NCBI GenBank assembly: GCA_963788115.1
Contig: CAWBFD010000002.1
Span: forward strand, 62,001 to 126,000
Length of the DNA: 64,000 bases
From: CAWBFD01 sp963788115
GTDB lineage: Bacteria; Actinomycetota; Thermoleophilia; Solirubrobacterales; 70-9
Direction: 5' to 3'
Positions 26,777-35,970 of the stretch are shown here, one piece after another. The position numbers and the translations under genes are program-made. The number at the start of each line of letters is the position of its first letter. The first letter of the stretch is position 1. The notes beneath the pieces were generated by a model, which saw nothing but the letters and a program-made list of their open reading frames with translations, searched no databases and had not been told where the DNA came from.

Positions 26777-28105
26777 ATGGGGGAGACGCCAGACCGGAAC
26801 GCGGATTCGGGGGCCGACGAGCTGCGCGAGGGCGCAGCCCAGTGGCTTCGCGGCCGGCTGAGGGAGCTCGAGGCTGAGTTCGAGCAGCGTCTGAAGGAGA
26901 CGACGAGGCGGGTCCGCCTCGAGACGGAGGAGCGCGTCCGCGAGGAGAGCGAGGAGCGGATCCGATCGCAGTCCGAGCGCGCGCGCGTGGAGGCCGAGGA
27001 GCGGACTCGTCGCGAGGTCGAGACCGCACTGCGGGCCGAGGGCGAAGGGGAGGCAGCCGCGCGCGAGGCCGAGACCAATCGAGTCATCGAGGAAGCGCTG
27101 AGTCAGCTCCGAGAGATGGAGGCGCAGGCGACCGAGGCCCGGCAGGCTCAGCTCGAGGCCGAGGCTCGCGCGCGCGAGGAGGTCGAGCGGCGAGTGCGGG
27201 AGGAGACGGCCAGCCTGCGGCGAGAGCTCGACGCACTCCGGGGAAAGGCGCCCGATGAGGCGCGCGATGCAGCGGAGGATCGTCTGATGGCCGAGCTTCG
27301 GTTGCGAAAGGAGGAGATCGACCGGGAGCGTGAGGCGAAGGTGCGCGTGGTCGAAGGCTCCGACGAGCGCCTGCAAGCGGTCCGCGAGCGAGCCCTCGAT
27401 GCGGCCCAGAGCGTCGCCAATGCCGAGCGCGAGCTCGCCGACGAGAGGGAGCGCCTTCGAATCACGGCCGAGCGCCGCATCGAAGAGGAGACCGAGCGTG
27501 CACGGCAATGGGCGACCGATGAGGCCGCCGCGCGCGTGCGGGACCGAGAGCGAGAGCTCGAGGCCGCGGACGCCAGGGCCGAGCAATCAGCGGCCGAGCT
27601 GCGCAGCGCCGCCGCCGCCTGGCTGCGCCGCCAGACCGCCGCCGTTCGCCGCGAGGCCGAGAGCCGCGCCAACGCGGAGCTCCGCGATGCCGTCGCCCAG
27701 GCCGAGACCCGCGCCAAGCGGGAGGCCCAGGCCCGGCTGGAGCAGCAGGCCGAGACGCTGCGGCGGGAGGCTCCCGAGGCGCAGGTGGGCAGTGAGGCCG
27801 AGCCACCGCCCAACGGGGGGCGGCTGACCGCGGTGCGCCGCCGGCTCGGCACACCACTCCGGTCCCAGCGGCCCGGGGCGGCGCCGGCTCCAGCGCGTGA
27901 ACCGGCGGCGGCGCCCGAGGGAAAGCTCAGTCTCTCCACGGCCGGGATCGAGGACCTACAGGGACTCGGACTCTCGGAGACTCAGGCGAAGCGCGTCATC
28001 AAACAGCGGGACGAAGGCGGCTTTGAGAGCGTCGACGACCTCGAGCGCGTACCGGGGATCACCGAGGATCTCGTGGCCGAGATCAAGCCGCGTCTGGAGC
28101 CGTAA
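26777..28105 (+). CDS. Long coiled-coil protein with C-terminal helix-hairpin-helix
   Basis: A 442-residue protein. Residues about 15-330 form an unbroken, highly charged Glu/Arg/Ala coiled coil with repeated EERVREESEERIR-like heptads. A short proline/alanine linker follows (residues 335-378). The C-terminal ~60 residues are a helix-hairpin-helix domain (LSLSTAGIEDLQGLGLSETQAKRVIKQRD and FESVDDLERVPGITEDLV) like those that bind DNA non-specifically. A filament- or scaffold-forming DNA-associated protein is plausible but unproven. Composition is biased, so homologues may be hard to assign. It is divergent from ppk2. Confidence 0.72.
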   Translation: MGETPDRNADSGADELREGAAQWLRGRLRELEAEFEQRLKETTRRVRLETEERVREESEERIRSQSERARVEAEERTRREVETALRAEGEGEAAAREAETNRVIEEALSQLREMEAQATEARQAQLEAEARAREEVERRVREETASLRRELDALRGKAPDEARDAAEDRLMAELRLRKEEIDREREAKVRVVEGSDERLQAVRERALDAAQSVANAERELADERERLRITAERRIEEETERARQWATDEAAARVRDRERELEAADARAEQSAAELRSAAAAWLRRQTAAVRREAESRANAELRDAVAQAETRAKREAQARLEQQAETLRREAPEAQVGSEAEPPPNGGRLTAVRRRLGTPLRSQRPGAAPAPAREPAAAPEGKLSLSTAGIEDLQGLGLSETQAKRVIKQRDEGGFESVDDLERVPGITEDLVAEIKPRLEP

Positions 28106-29107
28106 CTAGATCCCGGCCCAGCGTTCGCGCCCGCGCGCGAGATGAGCCTCGGCGGGCTCGAGAGGCGCCTTTCGAGGACGGTCTTGCGAGCCCAGCGCCC
28201 GGATCGTCTCAACGACGGACGAGGCGAGCGCGGCCGGTTGGTACCCGCCCTCCAGGCACATCAGCACGGGGGCACCCGTTTCCGCGGCGAGTTCACGGAC
28301 CGAGGCGGTCATGTCCGCATAGGCGGCCTCGTCGAGCCGGCACGAGGCGAGCGGATCCGACCGATGGGCGTCGTAACCGGCCGAGATCACGATCAGATCC
28401 GTGCCGAACGCGCGGCCGATCGGCACGACCACGTGCTGGACCAACGACAGGAACTCGTCCGGACCGGACCCTGGCGCCACCGGGAGGTTCACCGTGTAGC
28501 CCTCCCCCGCTCCCTCGCCCGCGTATTCGGCTGGGCCCGTACCCGGGTAGAGCGGCGACTGATGGATGCTCGCGTAGAGGACCTCGGCGGAGCGGGCGAA
28601 GATCGCCTCGGTGCCGTTCCCGTGATGGACGTCCCAGTCGAGCACCAGGACTCGTTCCGCGCCACACGCCGCGAGCGCATGGGCCGAGGCCACGGCGACG
28701 TTGTTGAACAGGCAGAAGCCCATCGCGCGCTCTCGCTCGGCATGGTGGCCCGGGGGACGCAACGCGCAGAACGCAGCCCGTGCAGCGCCGCCGAGCAAGG
28801 CCTCCGCGGCCCACGCCGCGCCCCCGGCCGCGTGAAGCGCGGCGTTCCAGGAGCCGTCGCTCACAACCGTGTCCATGTCGACCATCCCCCCGCCGCGGGC
28901 AGAAAGCGCCTCGATGGTACGCACGTGGGCCGCGGTGTGGACTCGCTCGAGCTGCTCCTCGGTGGCCGCCGGCGCCTCGGCGGGCTCGAGTCGCATCTCG
29001 CCCGCATCCCGGAGCGCCGCCTCGATCGCCCGCAACCGCCCCGCGTTCTCCGGATGTGGCCCCGTGTCGTGCTCGAGCGATGAGGGGTGGTGGACGTAGA
29101 TGGTCAT
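28106..29107 (-). CDS. Histone deacetylase-superfamily amidohydrolase (AcuC/HDAC-like)
   Basis: A 333-residue protein from the ATG at 29107 (MTIYVHHPSSLEHDTG). Class II HDAC-like landmarks: HPENAGRLRAI, RPPGHHAERERAMGFCLFNN with the catalytic His pair, the zinc ligands in LVLDWDVHHGNG, SAGYDAHRSDPLA, and MCLEGGYQ. Bacterial members deacetylate acetyl-lysine, acetylpolyamines or similar amides. It is divergent from nadB with an 87-base gap that must contain both promoters. Confidence 0.88.
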   Translation of the reverse strand: MTIYVHHPSSLEHDTGPHPENAGRLRAIEAALRDAGEMRLEPAEAPAATEEQLERVHTAAHVRTIEALSARGGGMVDMDTVVSDGSWNAALHAAGGAAWAAEALLGGAARAAFCALRPPGHHAERERAMGFCLFNNVAVASAHALAACGAERVLVLDWDVHHGNGTEAIFARSAEVLYASIHQSPLYPGTGPAEYAGEGAGEGYTVNLPVAPGSGPDEFLSLVQHVVVPIGRAFGTDLIVISAGYDAHRSDPLASCRLDEAAYADMTASVRELAAETGAPVLMCLEGGYQPAALASSVVETIRALGSQDRPRKAPLEPAEAHLARGRERWAGI

Positions 29108-29194
29108 GTTGAAGGCACTCGCCCGCCGCCGGAGGCCGTCGCCACGGAGGTTCGCGCCGGTACGGTACCGGCGCCCGAGCACGGCAGGGAGCAC

Positions 29195-30649
29195 GTGGGA
29201 GCGAGCGAGGCCACAAGCGAGTGCGATGTCGTAGTCGTCGGCGCCGGCGCGGCCGGACTGTTCGCGGCGATCCGGGCCGCCGAGGCGGGCGCGCGCACGA
29301 TGCTGGTCTCGCGAAAGCCGCTGTCCGAGAGCGCCAGCTACCTCGCTCAGGGGGGCCTGGCCGCGGCGCTCGCCCCGGACGACTCCCCGGCCCGCCACGC
29401 GGACGACACGCTGAACGCGGGGCGCGGGCTCTGTCGCCCCTCCGCGGTCGACGTGCTGACGGCGGAGGCAGGGGAGGCGGTGGCCGGGCTGCTCGATCGC
29501 GGCGTTCGCTTCGACACCGATCCCGACGGCTCGCTCGCGCTCGGGCTCGAGGGCGGGCACTCCGCCCGACGAATCGTGCACGCCGGCGGGAGTGAGACGG
29601 GGCGGGCGATCACTGCGCGGCTCTCCGAGCTGGCGGCCGCAGAGCCAAGGGTCGAGACGTTGGAGCGCACCTCGGCTCTGGCACTTTGGAGCGACGGCCG
29701 CCGCTGCGCCGGGGTGGTCACCGACGCCGGCGCGATCGTCGCACGGGCGACGGTGCTCGCCACCGGTGGCGCCGCCGCGCTCTGGCGGCGGACGACCAAC
29801 CCGTGGGGCGCGGTCGGGGCCGGGGCCGTCCTGGCCCACGCCGCGGGGGCGAAGCTCGCCGACCTCGAGTTCTGCCAGTTCCACCCGACCGCCCTGTCAG
29901 TCGGCAGCGCCGAGGGCGATGGCGCCCTGATCACCGAGGCGGTCCGCGGCGAGGGAGCGACCCTCCTGGACGCGGCCGGCCGACGCTTCACCGACGAGCT
30001 CGCGCCTCGCGATCAGGTGACGGCCGCCGTCCTCGACCGCATGGACGCCGACGGCGCCGAGCACGTGCGGCTCGACCTGACCTCGATCGATGAGGCCCGA
30101 TTCCCCAACGTGTTCGCGGCCTGCCGCGCAGCCGGGCTCGATCCTGCCCGTGAGCCCGTGCCCGTGGCCCCGGCCTCGCACTACCTGATCGGTGGCGTCG
30201 TCACGGGCCTCGACGGGCGCTCGAGCCTCCCCGGGCTCTTCGCGGTCGGGGAGTGTGCCTGCACGGGGCTGCACGGGGCCAACCGCCTCGCCTCCAACAG
30301 CCTGACCGAGTGCTTCGTCTTCGGGGCTCGGGCGGCCGAGGCGGCCGCGCGTGAGCCGGATCGCGGCCGCCCGTCCGCGGTTCCCACCTGGCGCTTCGAT
30401 CCACCCACCGAGGCCACGCGCGAGGCGGTCTGGCGCTGCGCCGGACCCCGCCGCGACGCCGCTTCGCTTGCCCACCTCGCCGAGGACCCCTACCCGCTCG
30501 CCCGTCTGGTGGCGCGCGCCGCGCTCGCCCGCAGCGAGACGCGCGGCGCCCACCGCCGATCGGACTATCCCAGCCGCGACCCGGACCTGGACGGGATCCA
30601 CCTCGTGATGGATCCGGATGGGGACCTGCGTCGCGAACGCTGGGACTGA
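29195..30649 (+). CDS. nadB: L-aspartate oxidase
   Basis: A 484-residue FAD enzyme. The GTG at 29195 is preceded by GGCAGGGAG and lies just before the dinucleotide motif DVVVVGAGAAGLFAAIRAAEAG. Other hallmarks: SASYLAQGGLAAAL, EGGHSARRIVHAGGSETG, FCQFHPTAL, ITEAVRGEGA, PVAPASHYLIGG and GLHGANRLASNSLTECFVFGARAA. The C-terminal ARSETRGAHRRSDYP arginine segment matches the fumarate-reductase/NadB family. It makes iminoaspartate from aspartate for NAD synthesis. nadA and nadC are not in the window. Confidence 0.9.
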   Translation: MGASEATSECDVVVVGAGAAGLFAAIRAAEAGARTMLVSRKPLSESASYLAQGGLAAALAPDDSPARHADDTLNAGRGLCRPSAVDVLTAEAGEAVAGLLDRGVRFDTDPDGSLALGLEGGHSARRIVHAGGSETGRAITARLSELAAAEPRVETLERTSALALWSDGRRCAGVVTDAGAIVARATVLATGGAAALWRRTTNPWGAVGAGAVLAHAAGAKLADLEFCQFHPTALSVGSAEGDGALITEAVRGEGATLLDAAGRRFTDELAPRDQVTAAVLDRMDADGAEHVRLDLTSIDEARFPNVFAACRAAGLDPAREPVPVAPASHYLIGGVVTGLDGRSSLPGLFAVGECACTGLHGANRLASNSLTECFVFGARAAEAAAREPDRGRPSAVPTWRFDPPTEATREAVWRCAGPRRDAASLAHLAEDPYPLARLVARAALARSETRGAHRRSDYPSRDPDLDGIHLVMDPDGDLRRERWD

Positions 30650-30709
30650 CGCCGTTCGGCGGACACCTCCCCATCTCAGCGGCGCAGAGTAGGCCTTCCG
30701 TCCGTCTGG

Positions 30710-30737
30710 TTTACGCCCGGTCGAACTAGGGTATAGT
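30710..30737 (+). promoter_or_regulatory. Candidate sigma70-type promoter
   Basis: TTTACG (30710-30715), a 16-base spacer, then TATAGT (30732-30737) lie 70 bases upstream of the gene at 30808, in the only AT-rich stretch of this gap. Confidence 0.5.
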
Positions 30738-30807
30738 CATCCAATCGGATGAGCCATTAGCTCAACCGGACTAGACCAGAAGGCCACCAAAAGGACACGA
30801 AAGGGCG

Positions 30808-31293
30808 ATGTATCACTTCAGCCGTTCGATCTACCGGCAGCTCGCGCCCCGAATCATCGATGACGAGCCCAACCCCCGCGGGGTCTCCGGCCGCCAGAGG
30901 GTGCTCGATTCGTGCGAGGCCGCGATCCGCAGGCTCGCCTACGATCGCCGCTATTTCGCGCGGCCCGCGCGGGCCCTGTTCAACGACGTCCGCATGCACT
31001 TCGCCATGGGTGACCAGCTGCGGGTCTGGATCGTCATCGAGCGCAACATGCGGCTGGCCCTCCAGTATTTCGAGTCGCTCCCGGACGGCGTCGCGCCTGG
31101 AGGGCCGCCGCGCCACTGCAATGCCCACACACGTCGGGGCACGCCGTGCCAGCGCGAGCCGTTGCCGGGGCGTGACTACTGCCCGTCGCACAAGCACCTC
31201 GAGGACACCTTCGAGAAGGCGGAGATCCCGATGCCGGTTGCGGTCGCGGAGCGGCACAACGGGACGCGAAGAGAAGTCGGCGTCGCGGCATAG
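30808..31293 (+). CDS. Conserved hypothetical with C-terminal Cys/His zinc-binding-like motif
   Basis: A 161-residue protein. The N-terminal ~100 residues are helical and basic (MYHFSRSIYRQLAPRIIDD, CEAAIRRLAYDRRYFARPARALFNDVRMHF). The C-terminus has a compact Cys/His cluster, HCNAHTRRGTPCQREPLPGRDYCPSHKHL, like small zinc knuckles found in phage and plasmid proteins. It has its own promoter and a terminator downstream, so it is monocistronic. The function is unknown; nucleic-acid contact is possible. Confidence 0.7.
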   Translation: MYHFSRSIYRQLAPRIIDDEPNPRGVSGRQRVLDSCEAAIRRLAYDRRYFARPARALFNDVRMHFAMGDQLRVWIVIERNMRLALQYFESLPDGVAPGGPPRHCNAHTRRGTPCQREPLPGRDYCPSHKHLEDTFEKAEIPMPVAVAERHNGTRREVGVAA

Positions 31294-31310
31294 GTCTTGG
31301 GGGGTCGGAG

Positions 31311-31341
31311 GGAGCGCCTCGGCATCCCACCGGGGCGCTCC
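31311..31341 (+). terminator. Terminator hairpin
   Basis: GGAGCGCC (31311-31318) pairs with GGCGCTCC (31334-31341) across a 15-base loop, 17 bases after the preceding stop and before hyuA. Confidence 0.6.
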
Positions 31342-31411
31342 ACTCCGTACGTGCTGGCTGAACGTCCCGGAGCGGTCCCGCTCGTCTTCGGCTGGCGGTT
31401 GAATAGGGGGC

Positions 31412-33391
31412 ATGCTGCTTGGCGTTGACGTCGGCGGGACGTTCACCGATGCCGTGCTCTACGACGGCCACGCCCTGCACACGGCGAAGGCCCCGACCAC
31501 GCCGAGCGACCAGTCGCGTGGGGTGCTCGCCGCCGTCGAGGCCGTGCTGGAGCGGGCCAGCGCCGAGCCTCACGCGGTCGAGGTCTTCGCCCACGGGATG
31601 ACCGTCGGGACCAACGCGCTGCTCGAGGAGCGTGGCGCCCGGACCGCGCTGGTGACGACCGCCGGGTTCGCAGACCTGCTCGACGTCGCCCGCCAGAACC
31701 GGCCCCAGCTCTACCACCTGTGCGCGCCGAAGCCGGCGCCGCTCGCGGCGACTGAGCTCCGTTTCGAGGTGCGCGAGCGAGTCTCGGCGGGCGGCGTGAT
31801 CGAGCCGCTCGCGGAGGAGGAGCTCGGGCGCCTCGCGAGTGAGCTCGGTGAAAGCCCGGTCGAGTCCGTGGCGGTTTGCCTGCTCTTCTCGTATCTCGAG
31901 CCGGCGCACGAGCGCGCGATCACCGAGCGCCTGCGGGCGGCGCTTCCGGACGTTCACGTGTCCGCCTCACACGAGGTCCTGCCTCAGTTTCGCGAGTACG
32001 AGCGCTGCTCCACCACCGTGATCGACGCCTACCTCTCCCCCCTCCTCGCCCGTTACCTCGGCCGGCTCGTCGACGCGGCCGACGAGCGGGGTTTGCCGCG
32101 GCCGCTGGTGATCAAGTCCTCCGGCGGCGTCGCCCCTGCCGACGAGGCGGCCCGCTCGGCCTCGCAAACGGTGCTCTCGGGCCCGGCCGGGGGGGCGGTC
32201 GGCGCCAGCTTGGTCGCGAGCGTCTCCGGGGACGGCAACGCCCTTGGGCTCGACATGGGCGGGACATCGTGCGACGTGTGCGTGGTCGAGGGCGGAAGCG
32301 TCCGCCGAACCGACTCGCGCGAGATCGGTGGGCGCGTGATCCAGCTGCCGATGGTCGACGTGCACACGGTCGGTGCGGGCGGTGGCTCAATCGGCTGGCG
32401 CGACCCCGGGGGAGCGTTGCGCGTGGGGCCCCGCTCGGCCGGGGCCGAGCCGGGGCCCGCTTGTTACGGGCGCGGAGGAACCGAGCCGACGGTCACCGAC
32501 GCCAACCTGCTGCTCGGCTACCTCGATGCGGAGTCGCGCCTGGCGGGCGGCGTCGATCTCGACGTGGATGCGGCCCGCTCCGCGGTCGGAGGCCTCGGCG
32601 AGCGCCTGGGCCTCAGCGAGCGCGAGACCGCCGAGGGCATCGTCAGGGTCGCGAACCAGGAGATGGTCCGAGCGCTTCGCGTGGTCACGGTCGAGCGCGG
32701 GGTCGACCCTCGTCGGTTCGCCCTCATGCCGTTCGGCGGCGCCGGGCCGATGCACGCGGCCGCGCTCGCCGAGGAGCTCGGGATCGAGACGATTCTCTGC
32801 CCGAGGGCGAGCGGGGTGCTCTCGGCGCTGGGGTTGATCGCTTCCGAGCGCCGGCGCGACACCGCACGGACGGTGATGCTTCACGGTGGCGCGCTGAGTG
32901 CCGAGCGGATCGCCGCCGAGGTGACGACGCTTCGCGGGGCGATCGGCGCGGGCCTCGAGCAGGCGCGGGCCGAGGTCACCTACGACATGCGCTACCGCGG
33001 CCAGGCGTTCGAGCTGCCGGTGGCCGGCACCGAGCGGGCGGACCCGAGCGAGCTGGCAGGGCGCTTCGCCGCCGAGCACGAGCGCCGGTACGGCTATCGG
33101 GATCCCGCCGCTCAGGTCGAGCTGGTGAACATCCGGTTGGCGCTGATCGAGCCCGTGTCGCGGCCGGCGCCCGAGGCCGCTCCCGCCGGAGGGCTCGCCC
33201 GTGCCAGCCGCCGAGTCCGGTTCGGGGGCGAGTGGGTCGAGGCCGAGGTCCTCCGCGGCGAGCCCGAGGAGGGCACGCGCGCGGGCGGGCCGTGCGTGTT
33301 CGAGCTTCCCGAGTCGACCCTGGTGCTGCCGCCGGCCTGGGAGGCGAAGGTCGACGCGCACGGCACCGTGGTCGCGGGCAGGGTCTCGTGA
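31412..33391 (+). CDS. hyuA: Hydantoinase/oxoprolinase subunit A
   Basis: A 659-residue protein with the sugar-kinase-like ATPase opening MLLGVDVGGTFTDAVL, then AHGMTVGTNALLEERGART, YRNRPQLYHL-type text, VDVHTVGAGGGSIGW, GPACYGRGG and MPFGGAGPMHAAALAEELG. These mark the HyuA/OplaH N-terminal part. Together with HyuB it forms an ATP-dependent ring-opening amidohydrolase or acetone-carboxylase-like enzyme acting on N-methylhydantoin, 5-oxoproline or similar lactams. The stop overlaps the hyuB start by 4 bases. Confidence 0.92.
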   Translation: MLLGVDVGGTFTDAVLYDGHALHTAKAPTTPSDQSRGVLAAVEAVLERASAEPHAVEVFAHGMTVGTNALLEERGARTALVTTAGFADLLDVARQNRPQLYHLCAPKPAPLAATELRFEVRERVSAGGVIEPLAEEELGRLASELGESPVESVAVCLLFSYLEPAHERAITERLRAALPDVHVSASHEVLPQFREYERCSTTVIDAYLSPLLARYLGRLVDAADERGLPRPLVIKSSGGVAPADEAARSASQTVLSGPAGGAVGASLVASVSGDGNALGLDMGGTSCDVCVVEGGSVRRTDSREIGGRVIQLPMVDVHTVGAGGGSIGWRDPGGALRVGPRSAGAEPGPACYGRGGTEPTVTDANLLLGYLDAESRLAGGVDLDVDAARSAVGGLGERLGLSERETAEGIVRVANQEMVRALRVVTVERGVDPRRFALMPFGGAGPMHAAALAEELGIETILCPRASGVLSALGLIASERRRDTARTVMLHGGALSAERIAAEVTTLRGAIGAGLEQARAEVTYDMRYRGQAFELPVAGTERADPSELAGRFAAEHERRYGYRDPAAQVELVNIRLALIEPVSRPAPEAAPAGGLARASRRVRFGGEWVEAEVLRGEPEEGTRAGGPCVFELPESTLVLPPAWEAKVDAHGTVVAGRVS

Positions 33392-34926
33392 GCGAGCGGC
33401 TCGACCCCGTCGCGCTCCAGGTCCTTATCGGCGCCTTGCGCGCCGCCTGTGAGGAGATGGGCGCAGTCCTTGTGCGCTCAGCGCATTCGGCCAACATCAA
33501 GGAGCGCCGCGACTGCTCGACGGCGCTGTTCGACCCGTCGGGCGAGCTGGTGATGCAGGCCGAGCACATCCCGGTCCACCTCGGGTCGATGCCCGACGCG
33601 GTCGCCGCCGTTATCGGCGAGCGCCAGCACCCCGGCGACCTCTGGGTGCTCAACGACCCGTATTGCGGCGGAACCCACCTCCCGGACATCACCTTGATCT
33701 CGCCGATCTTCGTCGATCGTGATGGCGGAGACGAGGGCGAGGACACCCGGCTGGTCGGGTTCGCGGCCAGCCGCGCCCATCACGCCGATGTCGGCGGCCC
33801 CACCCCCGCCGGCATGCCGGCCGATTCCACGCGGCTCGAGGACGAGGGGGTGGTGATCCCGCCCACGCGAGCGACCGACGACGTCCTCCGCGGGTTCGCA
33901 GAGGCGATGCGAGATCCGCCCCAGCGGCTCGCCGACCTCCGGGCGCAGCGGGCCGCGAACCTGACCGGCGAGCGGCGGCTCTGCGAGCTGGTCGAACGCC
34001 ACGGCCTCGATCTGCTCCAAAGCGCCATGGCCGAGATCCTCGACTACTCCGAGCGTCGCACCCGCGCCCGGCTGGCGGAGCTGCCCGACGGGAGCTGGGA
34101 CGCCGAGGACGTGCTCGAGGCAGGCAGCCATGGAGGTGAGGACGCCACCCTGCGGTTGCGGGCAACGATCGATGGGGAGCGGCTGCGCCTGGACTTCACC
34201 GGAACCGACTCGCAGCTCGAGGGCAACCTCAATTGTCCGCTGCCGGTAACGAAGTCGGCCGCGTTCTTCGCGGTGCGGGTGCTGATCGACCCCGACGCGC
34301 CCCCGTCGGCCGGGGCCCATCGTCCGGTCGAGGTGATCGCCCCGGAGGGCTGCCTGCTCAACGCCGCCGCGCCGGCCGCGGTCGCGGCCGGCAACGTCGA
34401 GACCTCGAGCCGGATCGCGGACCTGGTGCTGGACGCCCTCGGGCAGGCGACGCCGGCACCCGCCCAGGGCCAGGGCACGATGAACAACCTGACCCTGGCC
34501 GGAAGGTCGTTCACGTACTACGAGACGATCGGCGGCGGCCAGGGCGCGTGTCCCGACGCCGACGGTCCCAGCGCCGTCCACGTCGCGATGTCGAACACGC
34601 TCAACACCCCCGTGGAGGCGCTCGAGACGGAGTACCCGCTGCGCGTGCGCCGGTTGGAGGTCCGGCGGGGAAGCGGCGGCACAGGCCGCCACCGCGGCGG
34701 CGACGGGATCGTCCGTGAGGTGGAGGCGCTCGAGCCAATGGCATTCACGTTGATCACCGAGCGCCGCCGCCACCCCCCGAGGGGCCGCGACGGGGGTGCC
34801 GACGGAGCGCCCGGGCGCAACCTGCTGAACGACTCAGAGCTGCCGTCGAAGGCGAGCGGCGAGCTTGCTTCCGGCGACCGCCTCCGGATCGAGACCCCCG
34901 GCGGCGGCGGGCACGGACGGCACTAG
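33388..34926 (+). CDS. hyuB: Hydantoinase/oxoprolinase subunit B
   Basis: A 512-residue protein starting at the GTG overlapping the hyuA stop (GTGA). HyuB family text: LDPVALQVLIGALRAACEEMGAVLVRSAHSANIKERRDCSTALFD, HIPVHLGSMP, LNDPYCGGTHLPDITLI, NCPLPVTKSAAF, NVETSSRIADLVLDAL, YETIGGGQGA and the C-terminal GGGGHG. It is the partner of HyuA, and the substrate is not determinable from sequence. The tail overlaps the convergent anti-sigma gene. Confidence 0.92.
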   Translation: MSERLDPVALQVLIGALRAACEEMGAVLVRSAHSANIKERRDCSTALFDPSGELVMQAEHIPVHLGSMPDAVAAVIGERQHPGDLWVLNDPYCGGTHLPDITLISPIFVDRDGGDEGEDTRLVGFAASRAHHADVGGPTPAGMPADSTRLEDEGVVIPPTRATDDVLRGFAEAMRDPPQRLADLRAQRAANLTGERRLCELVERHGLDLLQSAMAEILDYSERRTRARLAELPDGSWDAEDVLEAGSHGGEDATLRLRATIDGERLRLDFTGTDSQLEGNLNCPLPVTKSAAFFAVRVLIDPDAPPSAGAHRPVEVIAPEGCLLNAAAPAAVAAGNVETSSRIADLVLDALGQATPAPAQGQGTMNNLTLAGRSFTYYETIGGGQGACPDADGPSAVHVAMSNTLNTPVEALETEYPLRVRRLEVRRGSGGTGRHRGGDGIVREVEALEPMAFTLITERRRHPPRGRDGGADGAPGRNLLNDSELPSKASGELASGDRLRIETPGGGGHGRH

Positions 34927-35180
34927 CTGGCGTCGGCGCGCCAGTCCCGAAAAGCCGCCAAGAGCTCGCGCTCGGCCTCGGGGGAGAGCGACTCCTCCGG
35001 AATGTGGCCGAGCGCCTCGATCGTCCTCCGCATCTGCTCGACGTACGCGGTGCACCCGTCGCACTCGTCGAGGTGCTCCTCGAACCTGGACCGGTCCGCG
35101 GCCGAGAGCCGCCCCTCGAGGTAGTCGGTGACCAGCTCGACCAGCTCGCGACAGACGAGCGGGCGGGTCGCAAGGTTCAT
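34923..35180 (-). CDS. Anti-sigma factor, zf-HC2 zinc finger
   Basis: An 85-residue protein (MNLATRPLVCRELVELVTDYLEGRLSAADR) with the H-x3-C-x2-C zinc-binding motif in HLDECDGC. It has no transmembrane helix, so it is a soluble ZAS-type anti-sigma that may sense redox or zinc. Its ATG overlaps the stop of the sigma gene by 4 bases, so the two are co-translated and it should hold that sigma factor inactive. Confidence 0.88.
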   Translation of the reverse strand: MNLATRPLVCRELVELVTDYLEGRLSAADRSRFEEHLDECDGCTAYVEQMRRTIEALGHIPEESLSPEAERELLAAFRDWRADAS

Positions 35181-35893
35181 CGCCCGCCCCCCTCGCCCGT
35201 CGAGCCGCTCCCGGTGGCGGCGAAGTGCTTCTCCAGGGCCATCCTCACCTTCGATCTCGCTCGGTGCAGCAGCACCCGCTGGTTGGTCTCGTTCAGGCCG
35301 AGCGCGTTGCACGTTTCGGCCGCCGACCATCCGCTGATGTCACGAAGGGCGATCACCTCTCGCTGCCGCTCGGGCAGCATGGCGATCGCCTCGAGCATCA
35401 CGCCACGCGCGGCGTGGGTCGCCAGCCGCTCCTCCGGGGACTGCCAGTCGACCGGCGGCCGCGCCCACTGTCCGGCGTACTCGCCTCGGCGCTGGAAGCG
35501 CCGGCGGGGCACCACGGGCTCGTCGCGCCCCTCCACGTCGTCGCGGCGCAGGAGCGAGAACGGCAGCGTTCGGCGCTCGCGCTTGCCCCGCGTCCGCGCA
35601 TTGTTGAGGAGAATGCTCACGATCCAGGTCCGAAGTGACGAACGCCCCTCGAATCGATCGAGGCCGGTGAGCACCCCCAGCCAGGTCTCCTGGACCACCT
35701 CCTCGGCGACCGCGCGGCTCGGCACGTGGGCCAAGGCAAGCCGCATCAACACCGGCTCGTGCGCGGCGACGAGCCGGCGGAAGGCATCCTCGTCCCCGCG
35801 GCGGAGCGCCTCCAGCGTGGCCTGCTCGTCGGCGTCCGCGGACGGCACCTCGCCCTTGATGCTCCCCGGCGTGCCTTCCCTCGCCCGATCCAT
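35177..35893 (-). CDS. ECF-family RNA polymerase sigma factor
   Basis: About 238 residues from the ATG at 35893; the reading frame extends upstream to 35929. Region 2: EDAFRRLVAAHEPVLMRLALAHVPSRAVAEEVVQETWLGVLTGLDRFEGRSSLRTWIVSILLNNA. A longer-than-usual linker (residues about 95-150) precedes region 4: MLPERQREVIALRDISGWSAAETCNALGLNETNQRVLLHRARSKVR. It pairs with the downstream zf-HC2 anti-sigma. Start choice is uncertain because no strong RBS is seen. Confidence 0.9.
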   Translation of the reverse strand: MDRAREGTPGSIKGEVPSADADEQATLEALRRGDEDAFRRLVAAHEPVLMRLALAHVPSRAVAEEVVQETWLGVLTGLDRFEGRSSLRTWIVSILLNNARTRGKRERRTLPFSLLRRDDVEGRDEPVVPRRRFQRRGEYAGQWARPPVDWQSPEERLATHAARGVMLEAIAMLPERQREVIALRDISGWSAAETCNALGLNETNQRVLLHRARSKVRMALEKHFAATGSGSTGEGGGR

Positions 35894-35970
35894 GCGATGG
35901 CGGCATTCTCGCCGGCCCGGGCTCCACACGCAACGGCGCGGCAGTACCGCGAATCTGAGATCGTGCTCAC

